A stretch of DNA of 33,479 nt, from NCBI GenBank assembly GCA_022711315.1, contig JAKLFG010000025.1, positions 1 through 33,479 on the forward strand. Direction: 5' to 3'. The notes below the pieces were generated by a model that was given only the letters and a program-made list of their open reading frames with translations, searched no databases and was not told the origin of the DNA. Made by a program: the position numbers and the translations under genes. The stretch is from a bacterium (GTDB taxonomy: Bacteria > UBP6 > UBA1177 > JAKLFG01). This document shows, piece after piece, positions 1 to 8,419 of this stretch (its first letter is position 1; the number at the start of each line of letters is the position of its first letter).

Positions 1-123
1 CCGGACCGCGGCGCAGAAATCGTCGGCGGAGGGGTGGGTGAAGAAAGAGAGCGTCGCGAGCGTCGCGAGGAAGAGGACCGATAGGGCGACGATCGCTATG
101 GTCGCGAGGCGCGGCGAAGGCAT
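1..123 (-). CDS. DUF6056-like multi-pass membrane protein, N-terminal fragment
   Basis: The first 41 codons of a minus-strand gene run off the left edge of the window. Seen: a start at 123 followed by a hydrophobic segment (about residues 6-27) and then the motif FFTHPSADDFC. In the DUF6056 family of multi-pass, glycosyltransferase-like membrane proteins, a first membrane helix followed by HPSADDF/Y is typical, so this is the likely family. A G-rich ribosome-binding stretch lies just upstream (complement of about 130-134), and a good minus-strand promoter lies at 149-177. It is transcribed divergently from glgP. Only the N-terminus is visible, so the function cannot be settled; another membrane mannosyltransferase-type protein is possible. 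Confidence 0.55.
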   Translation of the reverse strand, partial: MPSPRLATIAIVALSVLFLATLATLSFFTHPSADDFCAAVR

Positions 124-148
124 GAAAGACCCCCGTGTGTTCGCGCCG

Positions 149-177
149 ATGGTATGCCGAAACGACTGCTCCGTCAA
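149..177 (-). promoter_or_regulatory. Predicted sigma70 promoter for the DUF6056-like gene
   Basis: On the minus strand TTGACG (complement of 172-177) is separated by 17 bases from TACCAT (complement of 149-154). It points into the membrane-protein gene starting at 123 and is one of the best matches to the housekeeping consensus in the window. Confidence 0.55.
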
Positions 178-182
178 GTGAT

Positions 183-211
183 TTGCCTTTTGTTCTTGGA
201 TGTGTTACTCT
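183..211 (+). promoter_or_regulatory. Possible sigma70 promoter for glgP
   Basis: TTGCCT (183-188), a 17-base spacer, then TACTCT (206-211) followed at once by CCCC. The -10 match is weak, but the spacing and the C-rich start region match other promoters in this window. It overlaps the region of the divergent minus-strand promoter. Confidence 0.35.
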
Positions 212-241
212 CCCCTATCACGGAAGGGAGGTCCGAAGGTC

Positions 242-2728
242 ATGACAAAGAAGAAACATCACGAACAGTGCGCGGCGGCGACCGATGTCCGGACGGGCCG
301 CGATGTGGCGTCGCTCAAGCAGGCGATACTAGACAATCTCGCCTGCCATCAGGCGAAATTCCCCAGGATGGCGACGCGCAACGACTGGTATCTGGCGCTC
401 GCCTACACGGTCCGCGACCGGTTGCTCTCGTGCTGGACATCGGCGGCGGAGACCTATTACAAACAGGAGAGCCGCACCGTCTGTTACCTGTCGGCCGAAT
501 TCCTGCTCGGGCCCCATCTGGGTAACAACATCATCAACCTCGGACTCTGGGATGAGGTGAGGGCGGCGGTCGCGGAGTTGGGGCAGGATCTCGAAACGCT
601 CCTTGAGCAGGAGGAGGAGCCGGGGCTCGGCAACGGCGGGCTCGGGCGGTTGGCGGCCTGTTACATGGATTCGCTGGCCACGCTCAATATCCCGGCCATC
701 GGTTACGGCATCCGCTACGAATTCGGCATCTTTGATCAGGAAATACGGAACGGTTGGCAGGCCGAGGTGACCGACAAGTGGCTCCGGTACGGCAACCCGT
801 GGGAGATCGCGCGGCCCGAGATAGCGTTCGATGTCAAGTTCGGCGGACATACGGAGATGTACCGTGACGAGGCCGACGCCCTGCGGGTCCGCTGGGTGCC
901 GAGCCATGTGGTGAAAGGGGTCGCCTACGATACGATGATACAGGGCTACCAAACGAGCACCGCCAGTCTCCTGCGCCTGTTCAAGGCCGAGGCGGTCGAG
1001 TCGTTCGATTTCAGTTCGTTCAATGTCGGCGACTACTACGGCGCGGTGAACGAAAAGGTCTCATCCGAGAATCTCACCAAGGTGCTCTACCCGAACGATG
1101 AGCCGCTGGCGGGCAAGCAACTCCGGCTTAAACAGCAGTATCTTTTCGTCTCCTGCGCCCTGCAGGACATGATCCGTATCTATCTCCAGCGCGAAAGGAC
1201 GCTCGATCGCTTCCACGAGAAATACGCGATACAACTGAATGATACCCATCCCTCCATCGGGGTCGCCGAGTTGATGCGTCTTCTGGTGGACGAGTATTGG
1301 TATCCGTGGGAAGAGGCATGGGAGATAACGCGCAACACCTTCTGCTATACCAACCACACCCTGCTTCCCGAGGCGCTGGAGAAATGGCCGGTACCGCTAT
1401 TCCGCGATCTCCTGCCGCGTCACTTGGAGATCATCTACGAGATAAACGCCCGCTTCCTCGCCGAAATGCGCGAGAAATACCCGAACGACGACGAGATGTT
1501 GCGGCGGCTGTCGCTCATTGACGAAACGGGCGACCGGTATGTTCGGATGGCGAACCTCGCCTGTGTCGGGTCGCAGGCCATCAACGGCGTGGCGGCGCTC
1601 CACAGCGAACTGCTGAAGCGTGATGTGCTGTACGACTTCAACCGCATCATGCCCGAAAAGTTCTCGAACAAGACCAACGGCGTGACGCCGCGCCGGTTCG
1701 TGGTGCTCGCCAACCCCGGTCTCGCGAAACTCATCAGTGGCAGGATAGGGGAGGGGTGGATACGCGATCTTTACGAATTGAAGCGGCTGGAAGAGTTCGT
1801 GGGTGACGGCGCCTTTCGGGCCGCGTGGCGCGAGGTGAAGGCGGCGAACAAACGGCGGCTCGCGATGCTCCTGCATGAACGGACCGGCGTCGAGGTGGAT
1901 CCCGAGAGCCTGTTCGATGTGCAGGTCAAGCGGATCCATGAATACAAGCGCCAGCACCTGAACCTCCTGCACGCCGTGACGCTCTACAACCGCATCCGGC
2001 GCGGCGAGACGGCCGGCATGACGCCGCGCACCATCATCATCGGCGGCAAGGCGGCGCCCGGCTATTTCATGGCGAAGCGGATCGTCAAACTGGTCAATTC
2101 CATCGCCGAGACGGTCAACAACGATCCGGCGGCGAAGGGGCTGCTCACCGTGGTCTTCTTCCCCGACTTCAATGTCAAGAACGCGCAGTACATCTACCCG
2201 GCCGCCGACCTGTCGGAACAGATATCGACGGCGGGCAAGGAGGCGTCGGGGACCGGCAACATGAAGTTCTCGATGAACGGCGCGCTGACCATCGGGACGC
2301 TCGACGGCGCCAATGTCGAGATACGCGAGGAGGTGGGGGCCGAGAACTTCTTCCTGTTCGGCCTGCAGACCGAAGAGGTGCTGGAACTCAAGCGGGACGG
2401 CTACCGGCCGCAGGAGTACATCGAGAAGGATGCCGAACTGCAGGAGGCGATAGAGGCGATCGGGGCGGGGCTTTTCTCGGGCGGCGACACCGAACTCTTC
2501 CGCCCGATAGCGGATAACCTGCGCTACAGCGACCCGTATCTCCTGTGCGCCGACTACCGTTCCTATGTCGATGCGCAGGGTCAGGTGGCCGCCGCCTATC
2601 GCGACACCGGCCGCTGGACCCGCATGGCGATACTCAATGTCGCACGGATGGGGAAATTCAGTTCCGACCGCGCCATCCGCGAATACTGCGACGACATCTG
2701 GAAGGTCAAGCCGGTCCTCGTGGATTAG
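242..2728 (+). CDS. glgP: Glycogen/maltodextrin phosphorylase
   Basis: A pyridoxal-phosphate enzyme (GT35) that releases glucose-1-phosphate from the non-reducing ends of alpha-1,4-glucans in the cytoplasm. The 828-residue product has the normal bacterial length. Seen: the PLP-lysine motif EASGTGNMKFSMNGA with the lysine at about residue 675, the substrate motif GNGGLGRLAACYMDS near the N-terminus, QLNDTHPS, and VQVKRIHEYKRQ. The start at 242 is preferred over an upstream ATG at 200 because GGGAGGT lies 9-10 bases before it and the extra residues are not family-like. The gene stands alone, not with the synthesis genes, but the mutase and glgC in this window share its intermediate. No frameshift is seen. 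Malto-oligosaccharide preference (MalP) cannot be excluded. Confidence 0.96.
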   Translation: MTKKKHHEQCAAATDVRTGRDVASLKQAILDNLACHQAKFPRMATRNDWYLALAYTVRDRLLSCWTSAAETYYKQESRTVCYLSAEFLLGPHLGNNIINLGLWDEVRAAVAELGQDLETLLEQEEEPGLGNGGLGRLAACYMDSLATLNIPAIGYGIRYEFGIFDQEIRNGWQAEVTDKWLRYGNPWEIARPEIAFDVKFGGHTEMYRDEADALRVRWVPSHVVKGVAYDTMIQGYQTSTASLLRLFKAEAVESFDFSSFNVGDYYGAVNEKVSSENLTKVLYPNDEPLAGKQLRLKQQYLFVSCALQDMIRIYLQRERTLDRFHEKYAIQLNDTHPSIGVAELMRLLVDEYWYPWEEAWEITRNTFCYTNHTLLPEALEKWPVPLFRDLLPRHLEIIYEINARFLAEMREKYPNDDEMLRRLSLIDETGDRYVRMANLACVGSQAINGVAALHSELLKRDVLYDFNRIMPEKFSNKTNGVTPRRFVVLANPGLAKLISGRIGEGWIRDLYELKRLEEFVGDGAFRAAWREVKAANKRRLAMLLHERTGVEVDPESLFDVQVKRIHEYKRQHLNLLHAVTLYNRIRRGETAGMTPRTIIIGGKAAPGYFMAKRIVKLVNSIAETVNNDPAAKGLLTVVFFPDFNVKNAQYIYPAADLSEQISTAGKEASGTGNMKFSMNGALTIGTLDGANVEIREEVGAENFFLFGLQTEEVLELKRDGYRPQEYIEKDAELQEAIEAIGAGLFSGGDTELFRPIADNLRYSDPYLLCADYRSYVDAQGQVAAAYRDTGRWTRMAILNVARMGKFSSDRAIREYCDDIWKVKPVLVD

Positions 2729-2781
2729 ACTTCACCTCGGCGTTCCGACTTCGCCTTCGGCTACGCCGGACAAGTCCGCCA

Positions 2782-2803
2782 CCCCTCTCTTGCAAGAGAG
2801 GGG
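2782..2803. terminator. Perfect 22-base palindrome after glgP, possible terminator or small repeat
   Basis: A ten-base arm CCCCTCTCTT (2782-2791) is followed, after the two central bases GC, by its exact complement. T-runs start at 2815 and again around 2823-2843, so the U-tract is not directly at the stem. It lies between the glgP stop and the promoter of the next gene and could end glgP transcription. The shape also resembles small dispersed palindromes found between genes in some genomes. Confidence 0.4.
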
Positions 2804-2823
2804 GCAGGGGTGAGTTTTTCCCT

Positions 2824-2852
2824 TTGCTTTTTCTTTTTATTTTAGGTATCAT
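2824..2852 (+). promoter_or_regulatory. Predicted sigma70 promoter for the metallopeptidase pair
   Basis: TTGCTT (2824-2829), 17-base spacer, TATCAT (2847-2852), followed by TCCCCCG where transcription would begin. It sits about 35 bases before the first gene of the envelope block. Confidence 0.5.
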
Positions 2853-2887
2853 TCCCCCGTGTTGGAACCTTAGTCACGGAGTTCGAT

Positions 2888-4210
2888 ATGAAAAAGATCG
2901 TTTTGGCCTGCATCCTTTCTCTCTTTTCCGGCCTGTATGCCCAGAATTACGATGTCGGGAACATCGCGGTCGTTCACGGCGGACCCGATGTCGCCGGCGG
3001 CCTCATCGGCGTACAGGAAAAGACGGCGGGTCTGCAGTTCTACATGACGCACGCCGACATCTACGATTTCATGGTGGTCTTCACGACCTATACGCCGCAG
3101 ATGAACATGCAGCAGGGACTTGCCATCCAGTACACGGTACAGGGGATAAACCGCGAAGGAGGATGGTCACCATACGGTCCCGCCTCCGCGTGGGGAAGCG
3201 CCGGTCGGCTCATCGGCGGCACCCGGATGTGCCATATCGACCAGTATCCCGACGACCCCGATGTGCCGATATCGAACAATATACTTTCGCCCTTTGCCGG
3301 GATGTCGACGGTCGAACTCTTGGCGCACGAGTTCAGCCACTACTGGCTCATGGCGATGGATTTCAAGAAAGAGGGGATGACCGAGAACCACACCGGCCTG
3401 CGCGGCTGGGAAGACGGTGCGAATCAGCACTGGAACAGTTTCGCCGGCTCGGGTCCTTCGGTCATGTACGGCAGTCATGTGGTCGACAACGGCGGCGGTT
3501 CCTTCACGCAGGTCTTTTCTCTGCCGCGCAAATACGGGCATCTCGATCAGTATGTCATGGGGCTCCGCGCCCCCGAAGAGGTCGATCCGATCATCTTCCT
3601 CTGCTCTTCGCCCGACATTGAGCAGTGCCGCGAGGGCAGCCCCGCGATCCCGGCGGCCAAGACCTCTCCCGATAAGACCGATAGCAGTATGTATGGCCAC
3701 TATGTGACGATAGAGGATGTCATACGGGCCATGGGGCCGCGCATCCCGGCGGCGGCCGATGCGCCGAAGCACTGGAATGTCGCGTTCGTCATCATCAACC
3801 TGCCGGGGCAGGACCCGTTCCCGAACCAGTTGACGCGGCTTGACACGCTCCGCGTCCGTTTTCAGGAATGGTTCACTTGGGCGACCGACGGTCGCGCCAC
3901 GATCTGCACCGAACTCGACGGCGACTGCGGCAATGTCGAACCGACCGACGACGATGTGGTGTCCGACGACACGGTGACCGACGATACCTTCCCGACCGAT
4001 GACGAGGTCGATACGGAGATGCCCGACGACACGCTGCCGGACGATGTGCCGGTGAGCGACGATACGCAGGTGGACAACGAGTTGCCCGATACCGCGATCA
4101 CCGACAACGGCGGAACGCCCGACGAGATGGTGGATGAGGGTGGGAACGACGGTGCGGTGGTCGGCGACGAGGGCGATGAAGGAGGGTGCGGTTGCTCACT
4201 GATGTTCTAG
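2888..4210 (+). CDS. Exported HExxH zinc metallopeptidase-like protein with Asp/Thr-rich tail (copy 1)
   Basis: A 440-residue exported protein. Seen: signal peptide (residues 1-19, cleavage after LYA), zinc-peptidase motif HEFSHYW (H147, E148, H151), an NQHWN histidine at 181 that could be the third metal ligand, a PSVMYGS segment and an LDQYVMGL segment. The region after about residue 345 is an Asp/Thr/Pro-rich repetitive tail (DDTVTDD-type) that ends in EGGCGCSLMF. HExxH with HW, SVM and LDxYxMGL is a pattern I know from predicted secreted metalloproteases of Gram-negative bacteria; substrate unknown. The tail looks like an extended, acidic, possibly calcium-binding surface spacer. A GGAG site precedes the start, and a near-copy follows 11 bases downstream. 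Peptidase activity is inferred only from the motif. Confidence 0.75.
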   Translation: MKKIVLACILSLFSGLYAQNYDVGNIAVVHGGPDVAGGLIGVQEKTAGLQFYMTHADIYDFMVVFTTYTPQMNMQQGLAIQYTVQGINREGGWSPYGPASAWGSAGRLIGGTRMCHIDQYPDDPDVPISNNILSPFAGMSTVELLAHEFSHYWLMAMDFKKEGMTENHTGLRGWEDGANQHWNSFAGSGPSVMYGSHVVDNGGGSFTQVFSLPRKYGHLDQYVMGLRAPEEVDPIIFLCSSPDIEQCREGSPAIPAAKTSPDKTDSSMYGHYVTIEDVIRAMGPRIPAAADAPKHWNVAFVIINLPGQDPFPNQLTRLDTLRVRFQEWFTWATDGRATICTELDGDCGNVEPTDDDVVSDDTVTDDTFPTDDEVDTEMPDDTLPDDVPVSDDTQVDNELPDTAITDNGGTPDEMVDEGGNDGAVVGDEGDEGGCGCSLMF

Positions 4211-4221
4211 GGAGGCGACAC

Positions 4222-5520
4222 ATGAAAACATGCTTTCTGCTGGTCGTGCTGTTATCGGCGATCTCTCTCCATGCCCAGAACTACGATGTCGGGAACATTG
4301 CGGTGGTGCACGGCGATGCGAGTATCGCCAGCGGGCTCATCGGAGTGTTGGAGCAGGCGGCGGGGCAGCAGTTCTATACGGCCCACGGCGACCATTTCGA
4401 TTTCCTCATCATCTACACCACCTTCACGCCGCAGATAAACATGCAGCAAGGGGTTCCCATCGTCGATGCGGCGGATGGTATCGGGCGTGAGAATATCGGG
4501 TTTCTGTACGGCCCCGCTTCGAAATGGGGAAGCGCCGGTCGGTTGAAAGGGGGCGTTCGGATGATACATGTCGACAAATACCCCGACGATCCCGACGCCA
4601 ACATGGCCTTCCCTCTCGCCGGGCTCACCTCGGTCGAACTGCTCGCCCATGAGTTCAGCCACTACTGGCTTTCGGCCATGGATTTCAAGAAAGAGGGCGA
4701 CACCGATCCCCACACCGGCCTGCGCGGCTGGGAGGACGGCGCCAACCAGCACTGGAACCATTACTTCTCTTCCGGTCCGTCGGTCATGTACGGCAGTCAC
4801 ATCGTGGACAACGGCGACGGGTCGTTCACCTTCAACCCGGCAACGCCGCGAAAATACGGTCCGCTCGACCAGTATGTCATGGGGCTCCGGACGCCCGAGG
4901 AGGTCGGCTCGCTCTTTTTCCTGTGCAGTTACGCCGATATCGCCAGTTGTCTGGAGGGGAGCCCCTCTCTGCCGACGCCGCACACGGGATCCATCGACAC
5001 CGTCAGCAACATGTACAAGCACGAGGTGACGATGGACGACATCATCCGGGCGATGGGGCCGCGCGTGCCGGCGGCGGCCGATGCCCAGCACGATTTCAAC
5101 GCCGCCTTCATCATCATCAACCTGCCCGGCGTCGAGCCGTTCCCCAACCAGTTGACGCGACTTGAGACGCTCCGGGTCCGCTTTCAGGAATGGTTCAGTT
5201 GGGCGACCGACGGGCGCGGGACGCTGTGTACCGAACTCGACGGCGACTGCGGTAATGTCGAGCCGACCGACGATGATACCGTGACCGACGAAAGCGTTAC
5301 CGACGACATCGTGGCCGACACCGAACTGCCCGATGATGCGGTGACCGATGACGCGGCGAGCGACGACGCCGTCGCCGACAACGGGGAACAGCCCGACACC
5401 GCCGTGGCCGACGATACGCCGCCGACCGATAACGGCGAGACGCCCGACACCGCCGGCGGCGCCGACGAAGTGGTCGTCGGCGAGGAAGAGGGCGGCTGCG
5501 GCTGCTCGCTCATGTTCTGA
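4222..5520 (+). CDS. Exported HExxH zinc metallopeptidase-like protein with Asp/Thr-rich tail (copy 2)
   Basis: A tandem paralogue of the preceding gene, 432 residues. Seen: signal peptide ending LHA, then NYDVGNIAVVHG as in copy 1, HEFSHYW (H143, E144, H147), NQHWN (H177, the same 34-residue spacing from the first histidine as in copy 1), SVMYGSH, and LDQYVMGL. The acidic Thr-rich tail differs in sequence and repeat arrangement but ends in the same octapeptide GCGCSLMF. The start at 4222 is chosen because GGAGGCGAC directly precedes it; the in-frame ATG at 4186 lies inside copy 1. The two genes share one transcript by spacing. Both keep the motif residues, so neither looks decayed. The substrate is unknown. 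Confidence 0.75.
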   Translation: MKTCFLLVVLLSAISLHAQNYDVGNIAVVHGDASIASGLIGVLEQAAGQQFYTAHGDHFDFLIIYTTFTPQINMQQGVPIVDAADGIGRENIGFLYGPASKWGSAGRLKGGVRMIHVDKYPDDPDANMAFPLAGLTSVELLAHEFSHYWLSAMDFKKEGDTDPHTGLRGWEDGANQHWNHYFSSGPSVMYGSHIVDNGDGSFTFNPATPRKYGPLDQYVMGLRTPEEVGSLFFLCSYADIASCLEGSPSLPTPHTGSIDTVSNMYKHEVTMDDIIRAMGPRVPAAADAQHDFNAAFIIINLPGVEPFPNQLTRLETLRVRFQEWFSWATDGRGTLCTELDGDCGNVEPTDDDTVTDESVTDDIVADTELPDDAVTDDAASDDAVADNGEQPDTAVADDTPPTDNGETPDTAGGADEVVVGEEEGGCGCSLMF

Positions 5521-5547
5521 TCGTCCTTTTCAAAAAAGGGGGGGGTG

Positions 5548-6633
5548 ATGAAGCGCTTGTTATTCTGTGCCGTTCTGTTGGGGGTGGCCTTATTGTCGGC
5601 GCAGGAGAAAAAACAGCGACTCGCGGTGCTCGAGATAGAGGACCGGACCGGCGCGCTGTCCAAGGAACTCATGGTGACCGCTTCCGATTATCTGCGGGCG
5701 CGGTTGGTCGCCGTGAACAGTTTCCTCCTCGTACCGAAGGACCATGTGATGCGTGCCGTCATCAAGGAGCAGAAGAAAGAGAGTTGGCGCGACTGTTACG
5801 ACCCCGCCTGCCGGGTCGATCTTGGTCACGCGCTCGCCGCCGACACCGTGCTCGCCTCGATGGTGATGCGGCTCGGCGACGACCATGTCGTCACCGCCGA
5901 ACTGGTCGACATCGCCAAAGAGGTCACCGTCAAGGGGGTATCCGTGACCTTCGACGGGAGCGAGGAGGGATTCAAAAAAGTACTTGATCGCGTTGCCGAC
6001 CGTCTTGCGGGGAAAAAGCCGGAAAAGGTTCCCGCTACCCCGGCCGGCAAGGTCGACCCGACCGAAAAACTCAAAGGATCGGTCGAACTGCAGGAGAAGC
6101 CGAAGGTCGAAAGGTCGCTTGCGTCCGTCGAAAGAAAAAAGCCCGACGCGAACACCTACGATGTGCGCGGCGATGTCATCATAGACCGCGACACCGGTTA
6201 TTCGTGGCAACGCGCCCATGGCGGGCCGCTCGATCTCGAGAAGGCGCGCTCTTTCTGCGATGATCTCGTGCTCGGGGGATTCACCGACTGGCGCGTCCCG
6301 ACCATATCGGAACTCCGGACGCTCATCATCGGCTGTCCCAACACCGCTCCCGACGGGCTCTGCCCGGTGGATGACGCCTGCGCCGGGACCGAGGAATGTC
6401 GCGAGAAACTGAAGGATAAGGACTGCGCGTGCAAGGCGCACAAAGGGCCGGGGGAAAAGGGGAGTTACTGGAAGAAGGGTGTCTGGAAATATAGCGGCGG
6501 TAAATACGACCTTTTCTGGAGTCGGTCACTCATATCGGGTCCGTATGAAGAGGCGTGGGGCGTCCTTTTCAGCGAGGGCATCGTCACCACCGTCGATGTT
6601 TCCGGTCGTTACTATGTTCGTTGCGTACGATGA
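5548..6633 (+). CDS. Exported CsgG/TolB-like domain fused to cysteine-rich DUF1566 domain
   Basis: A 361-residue exported protein. Seen: signal peptide (about 1-19), then a CsgG/TolB-N-like alpha/beta domain (about 22-150: RLAVLEIEDRTG, then KEQKKESW, a CYDPACR motif and LAADTVLASMV), a Lys/Pro-rich linker, and a C-terminal DUF1566 domain (about 213-361) with the signature WRVPTISELRTL (W248) and a Cys-rich insert before the YW motif. The N-terminal domain type usually sits in periplasmic or lipoprotein components that bind or report on other envelope parts; DUF1566 is often found in secreted or surface proteins. The function is unknown. ATG 5548 is preferred to the GTG three bases earlier because of spacing from the G-run. 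It starts a four-gene set that shares these modules. Confidence 0.7.
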   Translation: MKRLLFCAVLLGVALLSAQEKKQRLAVLEIEDRTGALSKELMVTASDYLRARLVAVNSFLLVPKDHVMRAVIKEQKKESWRDCYDPACRVDLGHALAADTVLASMVMRLGDDHVVTAELVDIAKEVTVKGVSVTFDGSEEGFKKVLDRVADRLAGKKPEKVPATPAGKVDPTEKLKGSVELQEKPKVERSLASVERKKPDANTYDVRGDVIIDRDTGYSWQRAHGGPLDLEKARSFCDDLVLGGFTDWRVPTISELRTLIIGCPNTAPDGLCPVDDACAGTEECREKLKDKDCACKAHKGPGEKGSYWKKGVWKYSGGKYDLFWSRSLISGPYEEAWGVLFSEGIVTTVDVSGRYYVRCVR

Positions 6634-6650
6634 ACGGAACCGGAGGTCAC

Positions 6651-7454
6651 ATGGCGGTATGCGCAAGATGCAAAAGGCCGTTGCCGAATGCCGCGAAGGC
6701 GTGCTATTTCTGTGGAAAACTCGCGCCCGAGGTCATCGAAACGCCTGAAAAAAAGGAGGTCCCCGCGCCCAAACGGTCGGCCGACGAGGCGATCTTCGCC
6801 ACCACCACCGCATCGATGGCCCAGAAAAAAGGAGCGGGGAAGACCGCCTTTCGTATCGTACTGGTCGCCGTGGGATTGCTCGTACTCTTCCTCGTGGGAA
6901 AAGAGGTGATGATGCTTTTCGGCGGAAGCGGCGCGGAGTGCCGCCAAAAGATGGCCTACGACCCGGTCAACGGGCTTCTGTGGCATCGCGGGAATAGCTA
7001 TCCGATGACCCATGATGATGCCGCGCGACATTGCGAAAAACTGCGTATCGGCGCGCGGGATGGCTGGCGCCTCCCGACCATCGCGGAACTACGCACTCTC
7101 GTGAAGGGATGCGTGGCCACCGGGCAGGCCGGTACCTGCCAGATACGCGATGCGTGTCTATCGCGTCAGTGCCGGGTCGATGAGTGCGCCGGTTGCAGTA
7201 CGGGGGCCGGTCCCGGCGATGAGGGTCTGTACTGGGAAAAGGGGGTATGGGAGCGCGAGTACGGTTCGGCGCAGGGATACTATTGGTCCTCCTCTGCGGT
7301 AAAGGATAGCCCGGCCGACGAGGTGTGGGCAGTTTCTTTCGTGTCGGGGGGTATCGTGGCGAAGGAACGGGAGTCGGGTGGCGAGATCCGCTGTGTCTCG
7401 GGACCGGTGTCGTTCGCGGAGCGGCTGCGGCTGTATATACTTTTCCGGAAATAG
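6651..7454 (+). CDS. Zinc-ribbon, single-span, cysteine-rich DUF1566 protein (copy 1)
   Basis: A 267-residue membrane protein. Seen: N-terminal zinc ribbon CARC...CYFC (C4, C7, C18, C21), a Lys/Pro linker, one membrane helix (about 67-88), then a DUF1566 domain with WRLPTIAELRTL (W139), a Cys-rich insert (GC...GTC...DAC...QCRVDECAGC) and a closing IRCVSGP. The likely topology is ribbon in the cytoplasm and DUF1566 outside, which fits disulfides in the insert. The start at 6651 follows CGGAGGTCAC; the longer frame lacks a site and family-like residues. It is 17 bases after the previous gene and shares its C-terminal domain. Function unknown; a sensor or anchor role is only a guess. Confidence 0.68.
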   Translation: MAVCARCKRPLPNAAKACYFCGKLAPEVIETPEKKEVPAPKRSADEAIFATTTASMAQKKGAGKTAFRIVLVAVGLLVLFLVGKEVMMLFGGSGAECRQKMAYDPVNGLLWHRGNSYPMTHDDAARHCEKLRIGARDGWRLPTIAELRTLVKGCVATGQAGTCQIRDACLSRQCRVDECAGCSTGAGPGDEGLYWEKGVWEREYGSAQGYYWSSSAVKDSPADEVWAVSFVSGGIVAKERESGGEIRCVSGPVSFAERLRLYILFRK

Positions 7455-7489
7455 CGTTGTGAAAGGAACATAAGGTAATAGGAGAGGTC

Positions 7490-8302
7490 ATGGTCGTCTG
7501 TGCGAAATGTAAGAAGGTGTTGCCGGCCGGCGCAAAGGCCTGTCGGTCCTGCGGTGAACCGTACCACAGCGTCGTGAAGAACAAAGATCTGCTCAAGCCC
7601 AAGATGTCGCTGGAGGATGTGGTCCAGAAGACGAATCTGGAGGTCGCCCGCGCAAAAATGCCGGTGAAGACGATACTCCTCTTCTCTTTGCTGGCTCTTC
7701 TAGCGGTGGCGGTGATCTTCGTCGCCAAAAGCGCGCTCGTTATTTTCGACGGGAGCGGCGAGGAATACCGCGAAAAGGTATTCTACGACCCGGTATTCGG
7801 CCTCATGTGGGCGAAGGCGAAAAGCGAACCGATGCTCTATGAGGATGCGGAAAGATATTGCAAGGATCTTCGCATCGGCAAGATGAATGACTGGCGTCTC
7901 CCGACCATCACCGAACTCCGCTCGCTCGTCAAGGGGTGCCCGGCGACCGCCGTGAAAGGGAAATGCACGGTCCACGATGTTTGCTATATGCCCGAGTGCC
8001 GCAAAGAGGAATGCGCGGGATGCGAGGAGGGCAAGGGTGCCGGCGAGGAGAACCTCTACTGGCAACCGATGATATGGGAGCACACGAAGGGGTGGTCAAA
8101 AGGGTTCTACTGGTCCGCGACGGAGCGCAAGGAGATGATAGACAGCCCCGATGCGGGCAAGGACCGGATGGCGTGGACCGTTTCGTTCCTCACCGGCGGG
8201 ATAGAGGGGAAGGATCTCGAGATGTGGGGGCACGCCCGCTGCGTGTCGGGTCCCGCGCCGGTCACCGATCGTTTGAAACAGTATTTCATCTTCATGAAAT
8301 AA
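7490..8302 (+). CDS. Zinc-ribbon, single-span, cysteine-rich DUF1566 protein (copy 2)
   Basis: A 270-residue paralogue of the preceding gene with the same order: zinc ribbon CAKC...CRSC (C4, C7, C18, C21 as in copy 1), membrane helix (about 61-80), and DUF1566 with WRLPTITELRSL (W135). The Cys-rich insert keeps the same layout (GC...GKC...DVC...ECRKEECAGC). It ends in ARCVSGPAPVTDRLKQYFIF, like the end of copy 1, where SFAERLRLYILF is found. A GAGAGGTC ribosome site precedes the start. The shared ends and spacing point to a tandem duplication followed by divergence. The specific function is unknown. Confidence 0.68.
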   Translation: MVVCAKCKKVLPAGAKACRSCGEPYHSVVKNKDLLKPKMSLEDVVQKTNLEVARAKMPVKTILLFSLLALLAVAVIFVAKSALVIFDGSGEEYREKVFYDPVFGLMWAKAKSEPMLYEDAERYCKDLRIGKMNDWRLPTITELRSLVKGCPATAVKGKCTVHDVCYMPECRKEECAGCEEGKGAGEENLYWQPMIWEHTKGWSKGFYWSATERKEMIDSPDAGKDRMAWTVSFLTGGIEGKDLEMWGHARCVSGPAPVTDRLKQYFIFMK

Positions 8303-8361
8303 CGAAAAATTCTTAGAGGTTCCTTTCTATTTCACTTTCTCAGCCCGTTGACTTTGATTTC

Positions 8362-8390
8362 TTGTTTTTCTTATTGCGATTCGCTACAAT
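8362..8390 (+). promoter_or_regulatory. Predicted sigma70 promoter for the CsgG-like/Sel1-like gene
   Basis: TTGTTT (8362-8367), a 17-base spacer and TACAAT (8385-8390), about 30 bases before the start codon at 8420. This suggests that the gene has its own promoter despite following the DUF1566 genes. Confidence 0.5.
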
Positions 8391-8419
8391 CAACCGTTCT
8401 TTCCAAAGTAGGGGGCATC

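Noticed and set aside
4180..4210. Full MYXO-CTERM sorting signal
   Set aside because: The Cys motif is present, but the required hydrophobic helix and basic end are missing; kept only as a possible new tag.
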